Below, piece by piece: positions 1-9,543 of a stretch of 64,000 nt of DNA. The position numbers and the translations under genes were made by a program. The DNA is from Tausonia pullulans. Lineage: Eukaryota > Basidiomycota > Tremellomycetes > Cystofilobasidiales > Mrakiaceae. The stretch spans positions 992,001-1,056,000 of the forward strand of contig OX637622.1 in NCBI GenBank assembly GCA_951802195.1. Direction: 5' to 3'. Below the pieces are notes generated by a model, which searched no databases, was not told the origin of the DNA, and worked only from the letters and a program-made list of their open reading frames with translations. Position 1 is the stretch's first letter, and every line of letters begins with the position of its first letter.

Positions 1-970
1 ATCTCTGAGGCCGGTAGTAGTCCGAATGGCGGCCCGTCCATCCGGCGCCCGCGCCAGTGCTCGGAGGGAACGGTCGTCGAAAGTCTGGATCGGGCGAGTG
101 CGAGATGCGGCGCTGTAGAGGGATGCGCGATGGAGGGGACCAGGAGCGAGAGCGAGAGCGAGCGCGAGGAGGGTAGCTGTCGCCGAAGCTGCGACGATGG
201 GGAGGTGGTGAGGAGCCCGGAGGAGGGGAGAAATGTCGGTGCAAGGGAAGAGGCCGAGGGGGAGGCGACCGTGACCGGGAACGAAGACGAGGAAGCATCT
301 GGTGGGAAGAGTGGGGCCGGAATCCTCCTGACTGACCCCCGCCTTGGGGTCGAGAGAAGATAGGCTGGACTGCAGGCGGCGGGAGCGGAACCGGAGGAGG
401 AAGGGAAGAGGCGTTCGCGGCCAGCATCCGCTGCTGGACGTAAGCGGGCGGGGAGCGACTGCGTCCACGAGCGTTGTTGCTTGGTATGGGCACGATGGGG
501 GCTTCCTTAGCAGTTGGAGGGGGTACTGCCCAGTGCGACAATGGGGGCGATGCAAAGCCAGAGACCGGACGCGACGCGTATGATGAAACATCGGTCGAGA
601 CCGCCCATTTGGACTTGCTCCCACGACTGTCGTTGTTGGTGCCTTGCGTTATCACCGCGGCTGCCGGCTGGGGCACTTGGGAGGAGCCATAGAAGCGTGA
701 GACGATATTGGACGAAGACGAGGTCGCGGACATCGGAGGCGGCGGCGTCGTCGAAGCCGGGCCGCTACTAGCGCGAGTGCCGCTCGCCGCTGGGGCCGAA
801 GCTTCTGAGGCAGGCTTCGGTATTGATGGCGTGAAGTCTGGGATGTTGTTGCGCTCACTCGAGGGGCCGCCCCTCATGCGGGCGAGGAGTCCACTTTGTC
901 GCTGCTGTTGGTCTGGGCGGGAAGCGCTGGTGCTATTGGAAGCTACTCCTGCTCCTACCTTCCTGGCCAT
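1..970 (-). CDS. Arg/Ser- and Pro-rich protein, 3' end cut by window edge
   Basis: An uninterrupted reading frame of 323 codons runs from an ATG at 970 off the left end of the window, so the stop codon is not seen. The protein starts MARKVGAG and is low in complexity: a Ser/Ala/Pro-rich first half, then a Pro-rich stretch and a C-terminal part with repeated RS/SR dipeptides (for example RSRSRSPPP and ARSRSRSW), which gives a strongly basic, probably disordered protein. RS dipeptides are typical of nuclear RNA-processing factors, but no RRM or other folded domain is visible, so that role is only a guess. An in-frame stop lies just before the ATG. A branch-like CTAAC and an AG directly before the ATG suggest a 5' UTR intron ending at the start codon. 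I do not recognise the family. Confidence 0.6.
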   Translation of the reverse strand, partial: MARKVGAGVASNSTSASRPDQQQRQSGLLARMRGGPSSERNNIPDFTPSIPKPASEASAPAASGTRASSGPASTTPPPPMSATSSSSNIVSRFYGSSQVPQPAAAVITQGTNNDSRGSKSKWAVSTDVSSYASRPVSGFASPPLSHWAVPPPTAKEAPIVPIPSNNARGRSRSPPAYVQQRMLAANASSLPPPVPLPPPAVQPIFSRPQGGGQSGGFRPHSSHQMLPRLRSRSRSPPPRPLPLHRHFSPPPGSSPPPHRRSFGDSYPPRARSRSRSWSPPSRIPLQRRISHSPDPDFRRPFPPSTGAGAGWTGRHSDYYRPQR

Positions 971-1553
971 CTGGACAGGGCAGGTTAGCTATGAAAGCCT
1001 GTGTTACTTGAGCTCTGGAAATTCACTTGATGGGGAGTTTGGTGAGAAGACTGCAATCACGGGAACAGAAAGAGTGGTGGTTGTCGAGCGCTGATTGATC
1101 AACAGGTCGGAGAAACACAAGGGAAGGACAAGCGAGGTCGAACCTCCCCCGCCCTGCCCTGCCTTCTCTTCTCCAAGCTTGCTGCGGAGAGGAAGGTTGC
1201 GTTCGGGCTGCATTCTCGATGTGAAATCTACGACAAGGCCCTCTCCTCTCGCGCACTCGGCATCCGAACAAGCCTCGCTCATGCAGCTTCAAATTGTCAC
1301 GCATTCAGCTCGTGGAGGAATCTTGGATGAGGCTCCGAAGCGACGAGCATCCTTGTTCCTCCATCAGCTCCGCCCCGAACAACTTTCCTCCGCCCCTCGC
1401 TTTTAAGGCACAAGGGACAGCGCCTCGCATCCTCGCCACCTTGTGATCCAATGAAGAAGCTGAGAGAGAGGAAGGGCCATTGGCCGCCGACGCCCATCAT
1501 CCCGCGCGCGTCCATATTGACGATCGACCAGTCACCAGATTCTCCTGTCTTAC
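971..1553. other. Divergent intergenic region
   Basis: About 580 bp lie between the Arg/Ser-rich gene (-) and the SUR7-like gene (+). This should hold both promoters and leaders. Short open frames occur on both strands but none looks like a protein, and no clear TATA box or repeat is seen. Confidence 0.5.
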
Positions 1554-2630
1554 ATGGCTCCTCCACCTATCCTCTACGGCGGTCTGATCCTCCTTCTGGG
1601 GGCAGCCATCCTTCTGTGCGACTACTCGCTCTTTCGCTCGCCCTCCCTCGTACGGCCAATATGTTGACCGCTCTGTCTTTATGTCTCTCTGGCAGCTGGC
1701 TCATCACCTTCTCGACGCCCTATCTCAAAATGATCTACTTCCTCGAGAGCAACAATCCCAATGGCGGGTCTGCTCGGTTCGGCGTGTACGTTGCCGCTCG
1801 ATTGTCGCTTGTTTGGCCCTCCACGGCTCCGAGTCCTCATTTGACACCCCCTGCCGCCTCGGCTTCCCTCGCTCTCCCTCAGCTACGGCTGGTGTGTCCC
1901 CAATGTATGCAACCCCAATGCCCCACCTAGGGGCATCTCCCTCGCCTGGTCCTGGACGCCTCAGATTCCCGGTGGGCGGACCTTGACTCGGGCGCTAGGG
2001 ATCTGCTTCCCGATCGGTCCGTCGCCATCTACCCTGCTCTTCTCTCCCTTCTCCTCCTCTACTCCTACTCAGCTGACACTCAACAACAAAGCAACGAGTT
2101 TTGTAACTGTCGCTCTCCTAGCAACCCTTGCCTTTGCCCTCGCAGGTGTTCTCGCAGCAGCATCGGTGGTCCTCCCGCTGGCCTTCTTCGGATTCTTGAT
2201 GAGTGCCGTGACGATGGGGGTGTCCGTGAGTGTTTGGACGAGGGCGAGGAGGGCATTCGATGAGGATGGCGTTGGAGTGGTGGATGCGAAGTATGGGCCG
2301 GCTTTTTGGTGGGTCGCTGATGGGAGGGGTTTGGGAATGTGATGGTGAGTTGAGTTGAGTTGCTGCTGACTGGTCTTTTCATGAATCAGGATGACCATTG
2401 GTTCGTCCCCTCCCTTCCTTTAGATGGTAACCAGCCCTTCCCACATGCTCAATCGAGATCATTTCATTTGACTAGCCGCCACCGTCGCCCTCTTCCTTTC
2501 CCTCTACCCTCTCTACGCGGGCACTCGCCTGTCCCTTGCCAAGGACGCCGGCGAGAGGGCCAACGTGGTCGAGGCGCCCAAGGTCGAGCAGAAGAGGAAG
2601 GTCGAGAAGAAGGGGTGGTTCGCATCGTAG
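1554..2630 (+). CDS. SUR7/PalI-family four-span membrane protein
   Basis: The five-exon model is 1554-1615, 1696-1785, 1883-2308, 2390-2400 and 2476-2630, giving 247 residues. Exon 4 is only 11 nt. The fold is that of the SUR7/PalI family of fungal plasma-membrane proteins: a first membrane span at residues 6-27, an extracellular loop with the family motif FGVYGWC (49-55) and two further Cys, spans at about 122-143, 146-168 and 193-212 (GPAFW precedes the last), and a short basic Lys-rich tail. Family members sit in eisosomes or act in ambient-pH sensing; which applies here cannot be told. Splice sites were chosen because they restore this family pattern and keep frame. The gene converges on the DUF1365 gene with a gap of about 76 bp. 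Confidence 0.75.
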
Positions 2631-2706
2631 TGCTGTCTCTTCAAGGATGGATCTCCGTTTCGCTGGCTTCGCTACGCATCAACATGATGGATATGATGGC
2701 ACGTGC

Positions 2707-4807
2707 TCATTCTAGACCTTCCTGTCCTCCGCTCCTCCTCCAACACCCCCTCCACCCCTCTCCCTGCTCAACGAAGCTCACCCCCAAGACCCGCGTCAGA
2801 AGACTCTCCTCCGCCCACTCACTGAGGACCGTCTTCCCCAGGACCTTCGCGAGCCGCCATGCTTCGTCAGGGCCCTCACCCTCCGACGAGGGAGGGAGCG
2901 TCTCGATCCAGTGCTCCGGGTGCGCCTGAGCAAGCGCGCGGACGGATGGGGGGGAGAGGGGGTTGTGGGCGCGGAGGAGGCGCTGGAGGGCTGAACCCTT
3001 TGAAGACGGTGAGATGGAGGGGGAGGGAGGGAAAGGGGGAGGGGAAAAGAGATGGAGGAAGAGCTCCCGGTCCGAGACACCCACGAGAGTTTGAGGGTAC
3101 GGGGAGGCCAGGGTACGGAGGGCGTGAGTGGGAGTCGGAGAGAGGAGAAGGAGGGTGAAGGCTTGGAGGGAGATGGGGAGAAGGGTGAGTGTCGGGTAGG
3201 AGGCAGAGAACGTGGAGGGGGTGAGGGTGAGGGTCGGAAGCTGAGGATTTGAGGGACGGATCCGAACGACCATTCGTCCGTCGTCATCACTGAGTTGATC
3301 CAGCCTCCATCGAATGAACCGTACCACCAAGTCCCTCGCGAACCTCTCATCCCTCGACATTGGCTTCCATACCAGTCCACCAGGGGTGGCGCCAGCCTTC
3401 GTCTCGACAACGCCCCATCGTTCTGCCGACCCGTCCTCCTTTCTCTCCATACACTCCATCGCCTCCTTCGGCATCGCCGATGCAGCGAACTCCTCGCCAA
3501 TGGGCTCCGGTCGACAGTACATTGCGAGCTTCTTCCCGAACGCGAGGATCCCTGCGTGCCAGAGGATCCGAGGCGTCGTCATGAGAAGGGCGAGCGGAAA
3601 CTTAAGGAGCGTCTCGCGGAGGATGGCACGGGTCGTGAAGGGAATGGCTTGACGCTGGCGTTTGGAGGAGGTGGGAGCTGTGGTGACGAGTCGGGCATGG
3701 AGTTTCGGAGTCCGGGAGGGCGTGAGGAGGAGGAGAGAGACGTTGAGATCTGCCCAGCGGGGGGAGGTTGACGGTGTCGTAAAGGGAGCGACGAGGGAGA
3801 GCGTGTAGAAACCATTGCGGGAGTTGAAGGGCGAGACGTGGAATGCTCGGGGGAACGTCCAGCGGTGTTGGTACCTGGAGCCACTCACGGGTCAGTAAAG
3901 TCCCAGGAGTGAAGGAAGCGAGCGGGAGACTCACCCAAGAGGCTGGGGGTCTTCGTTCCTCCCGCACTCGAGAACATAGAGATGACGCTCGCCGAACGTG
4001 TTGTGAACTTCCAGAAGAACGGTCCAGAGTTTGCGCATGCCTTCGTCGGCGCTGGCCTCCTTTTGCAGTTTCTCGTAGCAGAACCAGACACTGAGGGGGT
4101 TGATACCATCGAGACCGAGAAAGGCCGGCATCGTGATGAGAAAGACCTCGCCGAGCCGGTCTTCGACGGACAGGCGGTCGAGGGGTAGATGTCGGCTGAG
4201 AGCGGCGACAAGACGGCGTCGAAGAGGACCACTACCAGAACCTCTGTCGTCGTGCTCTCCGTGACCGGCAGATTTGGGACTGATGTCTTTGGCCAAGCTG
4301 GCGTCCTCCTTTTCGTCCATCTCCTTCGAGGCGTCCTCCGCGGCGAGGTAGCTCGTTGCTTCGAGCGCCGTCACACTCCATCGCTTGCGCTCGCCGGGCG
4401 TGCCCCAGTACCGAAATACATTGAGCCCACTGAGGCCACTCCTCCGGGTGAGAGCGCCCCTCTCAAGCTGGGCAAGTGGGAAACCAAAATAGAGGAGTGG
4501 GTAGCGGAAAGCATGCCGAGCGGGTCGAGGGAAGAGCCGGAGGTGGGTGGTCGTGAGGGGAAGGAGGAGGGGCGGGAGTTCAGCGTTGTTGTCTGTGAGA
4601 TGAGGCAGAGGGATTTGCTGTAAGATGTGAGAAGAAAAGAAGAGACGAGAGACAGGGGCAAGGACGCGACGCTGACGAACCGAGCGAGGCGGTTGACAGT
4701 GACGTCAGAGAACGACCGTCGTTGCCCGGGGCCAAGACGAGATAGATAATGGAAGCTGAGAGAAGGAGGAAGAGCGCTACGAGCTCGAGTGCGAGAGGCG
4801 GGGCCAT
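2707..4807 (-). CDS. DUF1365-family protein with N-terminal membrane anchor
   Basis: Three exons (4681-4807, 3935-4592, 2707-3874) give 650 residues. An N-terminal hydrophobic segment (about residues 4-27) suggests a signal anchor. DUF1365 hallmarks follow: the RHAFRYPLLYF motif near residue 60, NPLSVWFCY, HNTFGERHLY, and a later RAFHVSPFNSRNGFY motif at the start of exon 3. In bacteria this family is often encoded beside cyclopropane-fatty-acid-synthase-like methyltransferases, but its biochemical role is unknown and no such neighbour is present here. An acidic and basic low-complexity stretch (about residues 115-165) interrupts the domain. The ATG at 4807 is the first Met of the frame. The gene is divergent from PDE1. 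Confidence 0.75.
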
Positions 4808-5353
4808 GCCCAGAGACAAGCGAAGGGGATGGTGGTCGGATGAGAGCGAGGGAAGCTGGGAGCGGGGAGCAGAGACGCGTCAGGGCGATCGATCTCCCCC
4901 TCTGCCTCTTGAAAACATAAGAAGCGCGTCGTCAGAAGCTGAGTCCGGCTTCACGAGAGCAGTCCAACAAAGGAAGCTCTTTTCTCTTGTTAGATTTGTT
5001 GTGCCTGGAGTCACTCGCCCCTAGCGATCGGGGTTGTGACTTTCGAGACACGTGGGAGAGGGACGGGGGGCGCTTGTCCTCCGGCAGTCCGGCTGCCCCG
5101 CGTCTTCCTCTCAACAAGCCCCGTCCTCGTACTTGTCCTCGGACTTTTCATCTTCCACCCATCCAGCTTCGTCGATCCAGGGCCCATCACAGACGTCGTC
5201 TCTGAGTCGGCACCTCAGTTCTCCTCCAGCCAACCTGGTTTCCATCGGCAGCGGCCTCTCTCTACCCCCTTCTTCTCCCTCTCCCTCCTCGGCGTTGTCC
5301 TGCCGCATATCCACCTCCGACCATCTCCCGCCACGTCGCTCTCACCCCGGTTC
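4808..5353. other. Divergent promoter region between the DUF1365 gene and PDE1
   Basis: About 545 bp separate the two start codons. The stretch is rich in CT tracts on the PDE1 side, as expected for a fungal leader. No recognisable motif or convincing ORF was found. Confidence 0.45.
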
Positions 5354-7502
5354 ATGGACGAGGATCCTCCGGAGTTTCCGGACCTCCGCCCCGCCTTCGA
5401 GGTCCTCGTCCTCGGCTCGGGCGGTGGGCCTCTTGAGACGGATCTTTCGGCGTTGAGTCCCGGAACCCTCTTCCATTCGCATCCATCATCCTTCGACTGA
5501 TCAGCCCCAGGCGGGCGCTCGTCAGCTACCTTGTCAAGCCAGCGGAGACGTCTTGGGACCAGGGCTGCATCTCGCTTGAGGCCGGTCAGTAGCTTGGGCC
5601 TTCCTGCCCCGACGCGATACCGCGATCCCGGCACGCGCTCACGAGACTGACCAGCCCATCGAAATGGACGTGACCCGCCTTTCATGCCCCGCGACCTCTG
5701 CTAGGCTCTGGCATCGGCTCGCTCGTCCAGCTGCTCCAGGCAAACCCAAGATTGCTCTCGGACGTTGAAGTCCCCGGGACGAACCCGTACGCTCGCGCTG
5801 GCGAGCTCTTCTCCTACGTCCGGTGAGTTGCCTCGACGTCTTGGTGTGGGGCCGCTCGCCGAGATCCCCGCGACGACCCCGTTCTCCTCCAGGTAGCGCC
5901 TAGGACGGGGTACTCCTCCTCGTCGGCACCCGTCCCTTGACTAACTATCAGACGCCATCCTTCCTTATTTACTTCTTGCCTTCTCTTCAGGTCCTATCTC
6001 ATCACTCATGCGTGCGTACCGTAGACTCGGCCTTGGCCGCCGTTGGCCAGCTCTCTTGGTCGAGGCCTAGGCCGAGGAGACCCGCGCGCATGGCCGCCGC
6101 ATTCAAGTGCTGGCTAGCTTGCTCCTTTCCTTCGCTGGGCCTTCGTCCTCTTGGCCTAATCCAACGTGTTCCTGCATCTCCCTCAGACATCTCGATCACG
6201 TTGCGTCCCTGATCCTCGGCTCAGGCGGGCTGCCACCACCAGTGTACCCTTTGCCTCAGTCACGGCAGGTGTTTGGCTCGGAGAACACTCTCAACAATCT
6301 CTCCCTCGTGTTTGGCGACCGCGTCTGGCCGAGACTCGGAGGTTACCCCCGGCGGAAAGAGCCTGGCGAGGAATCGTTTCCGCTTGAATTTTCTCCGTGA
6401 GTGTGGGCAGCGAGCGCATATGCTGTCCGACACCTGACCCTCCCGGGGCCTCGTCGCAGTCTCATCTTCCCACCGAAGTCAGACCTCTTCCCTCAGCAGT
6501 ACACGCCGCTCTCGGCCTCGCCTTACCTCTCGGCCCTCGCCTTCCCCATCTCCCACGGCACCTGCGAGAACGGCCACCATGGCGGGAACGGCGGAGGCGA
6601 TCACCAACAGCACCGCGGCTCGTCCTCGTCAGCTTCAGACCGAGGCAGGAACGCCTCGTCCGGCTCGACGCCAACGCTGTCCAACACGGCGTCTCCCGCT
6701 GCTGGCGGGGCGTCCCTCTCCTCAGCTGGCTCGTCCCCTTGTGTTCATCCTCCCAACGGCTCGTCGTCCAATGGGGCCGGGTCCTCCTGGCCGAACCTCA
6801 GCAGCTTCAACCCAGCAATGCTCTCCTTCCGAAGCGGATCCGCTGGGTCATCCGTCTCCGTTGCTAGCTGTGAGAGCGGAGGAAGCGCGGGAGGTGGTCG
6901 GGATACCCGGACGAGCTACCAGTCGACTGCCTTCTTTGTCCGCAACGAGGATCGAGGCCGAGAGTTCTGCTTCTTCGGCGACGTCGAGCCCGACGCGCTC
7001 TCTCTCAACCCGCACAACCGGCGCGTCTGGACCGAGTTCGCAAGGCGCTTCAACGGCCAGTACCTGGACACACTTTTCGTGAGTGACGTTCGCTGTCTCT
7101 CGCTTTGAGGCATCGCCGTTGCTGACTACTCCTTCCCCCCCGCCAGATTGAATGCTCTTACCCATCCTCCCGCCCCCCATCCAAGCTCTTTGGCCACCTC
7201 TCCCCTCCACACCTTCTCGCGGAACTTGCGACGCTCGCCTCGCTCTGCCCAACGAACCCGACGCTCAAAGGCCTCCGGGTGTGCTTGATCCACTGCAAGC
7301 AGGAGTTTTCCGGGTGGGACGTCCGGGCTCAGATCCTACAGGAGTTGAGGGAGGGCGCAAGGGAGAGATTGCTGCCTTTTGAGTGCGAGTGGGTCGGCGT
7401 TGAGAGAGGGACCAGGCTGCGTGAGTCCGCACGTAGCGAGGCGTGTTTCTGTCGGTAGATCGTAGCGCTGACCTGTTTCTTTCTTCTCTTCCAGGCTTTT
7501 GA
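5354..7502 (+). CDS. PDE1: 3',5'-cyclic-nucleotide phosphodiesterase, class II (low affinity)
   Basis: This enzyme hydrolyses cAMP to AMP and damps Ras/cAMP/PKA signalling. Eight exons (5354-5451, 5526-5584, 5705-5822, 5991-6011, 6187-6396, 6460-7078, 7147-7420, 7495-7502) give 468 residues. Class II PDEs have a metallo-beta-lactamase fold. Seen here are the N-terminal LVLGSGGGPLE strand-loop, the metal site THAHLDHVASL (about residues 97-107), the later ISHG histidine (about 200), FFGD (about 340) and the C-terminal IHCK segment. The HxHxDH motif is split between a 21-nt exon and the next one. The last coding exon carries only two residues and the stop. A Gly/Ser-rich insertion of about 115 residues (about 207-322) interrupts the catalytic domain and is unusual in length. 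The frame is intact throughout. Confidence 0.9.
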
Positions 7503-8015
7503 GTCGCCCGCTGCTGCTTTCTCTCTTCTGCTGGTATCTCTCTCGTGCAAACACTATATGCGTGTAACATTTCGTCAGCCCTCGCCACCCAGACGGTTCT
7601 TCCCCCACTCTTTCTCCTTCCTTTCTGCCCCACCGTATCACTGGCCCTTGCGTGTTTTGTATCTCTCTAGGACGTATTACTTGAGTATGGCATGAGAGAC
7701 CACCCTGGAAAGCCCGCGCCGACCCGAGGACAGAGCGAGCTCTGCCCTCTTCATTTCCTCATCAGAGACTGCTTCCGCAAGTGGCTCAAGAACGAGATCA
7801 CCTTCTCTCCTTCACCTCGAGGATCTCAAGCCGAAGGAGGGATGAGAGCCGGGACCGGCGTGTGCCGCCGGCGAGTCCAAGCCCGATAACCGGCGCGGCG
7901 GCAGGTGACGTCGCGTCCCTGTCTCCTCTCCCTCGGTGCTAGTCACCCCGCTCGCTTGATCCTTTTTTGTGTCGTTTCCCCCAATCGCCATCTCGTTCTC
8001 GCCCCCCTCCCAGCC
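7503..8015. other. Intergenic region
   Basis: About 510 bp lie between PDE1 and the hydrolase on the same strand, holding the PDE1 3' UTR and the hydrolase promoter. The last 60 bp are CT/C-rich leader. No other element is recognised. Confidence 0.4.
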
Positions 8016-9364
8016 ATGCCGTCCACCTTCATCACCTCCCGAGGCTACACCTACGCCTATACCCATACCCCGTCGTCTATCCTTTCCAGCGGCAAGCCCA
8101 CCCTCCTTCTCGTGCACGGCTTCCCTGGCTCTGCCCGCGACTACGCCGCTCAAGTTGCCCACTTCACGTCCAAGGGTTACCCGACAATCACCGTCGACAT
8201 GCTCGGATACGGCGGGACGTCCAAGCCCCGGGAGGTCGAGGCGTACGCTCACTCGGCGCTGGCGAAGGACCTTGTGGAGCTGCTCGAGGAGGAGAAGGTC
8301 GAGAGGGTCGTTGCGGTGGGACACGACTGGTGGGTTCGGCTTGGCTCGCCGCGCTCCGTCTGTCCTCTCCCCCCCTTCTCCCGCCACCATGCTGACCTTC
8401 AAAAATCGGTCTATCTCCCTACAGGGGGTCCGCTACCGTCTCTCGTCTGGCCAACTTCCACGCCGACCGATTCCTCGGCTTCGTCTTCCTTGCCCTCGCG
8501 TACTTCCCGCCGAACCCGTTCAACCTCGAGGGCGCCATAGAGTTCATGACCAAGCTCACTGGATCGCCTACATACGGCTACTGGAAGTTCCTCGCTAGGA
8601 GTGACTTGGAGGATGTCCTGAAGCCTGAGGGAAGGGTCCGTGTTGCCATAATCCTTTCTCTCTCTCTCTGTCTTTGGATGAGATGGCCGGCGACGATTGA
8701 CGTCTCTCTCCCCCTCTCCCCCAGCTCGAATCTATGGGCTCCGCCTTCTTCACCAAGGGCCGAAACGCAGGGGGCGACATCCGGAACGTCGGCGAGCTCG
8801 ACAAGTGGGTCGAGGACGGGCGGAGGTCGGAGGTGCTCGATTCCGTCGGGGAGGAGGTGCGTCCTTTGGCCGTGGGCCCGTTGCCCACCCTTCCTTGAAC
8901 GAGGGAGACTGATGGCCAGCGGTGGGACACCAGGGCCTCGCGAAGAGCGTCGCCGAGTGGAAGGAAGGGGGCGTCCCCGTCAACTACTACAAGGTCCAGA
9001 TCGAGGGCGTTGAGAACGAGCGCTACGCCAGTAAGTCTCCCCAACCTCTCCCCATTCCCAACTCCTTCTCTCTCCCTCTCTCCCTTTGACCCACTTCTCT
9101 CTCTCAACCCCTTCTTCAGAGATCCCCGAGTCCGACAAGCGCATCCTCAAGCCGACACTCTTCGTCGGCGCCAAGCGCGACATCGTCTGTCGCGCCGATC
9201 TCGGGAAGGCCACCTGCGAGCGGTACATTGACGCTGACAAGCTGACGTACCGGGAGGTCGATGCGGGTCATTGGTTGACTCTGGAGAGGCCGGAGGAGAC
9301 GAATGAGGCGATCGAGGGGTGGTTGGAGGGGTTCGTTGTCGGAGGGGCGAAAGCGAAGGTTTGA
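8016..9364 (+). CDS. Epoxide-hydrolase-type alpha/beta hydrolase
   Basis: Five exons (8016-8329, 8425-8635, 8725-8856, 8934-9030, 9120-9364) give 332 residues. The fold is that of soluble epoxide hydrolases and haloalkane dehalogenases: oxyanion motif HGFPGS (about 35-40), the nucleophile elbow GHDWGS with Asp as nucleophile (split by intron 1), a cap region, the acid residue in GAKRDIV and the catalytic His in AGHWL. Asp at the nucleophile position favours an ether/halide hydrolase over an esterase; the substrate is unknown. There is no signal peptide, so it is likely cytosolic. The C-terminus is short. It converges on the FYVE RhoGEF gene with a 179 bp gap. Confidence 0.85.
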
Positions 9365-9543
9365 GGAAGAGATGAGATCCGTGAAACTTGCAGAAGCAGC
9401 GGCGGGCAGGCGCAGGTCATGAATACGAGAGAGTGTGTCTATGCAAAGAGGAAGAGGCATTAGACGAATGTACTTTAGGTTATATAGAATGTTAGCAGGA
9501 TACAGTAAATATAGGTTGTACGCAGTCGTCCATGGGACTCGGC

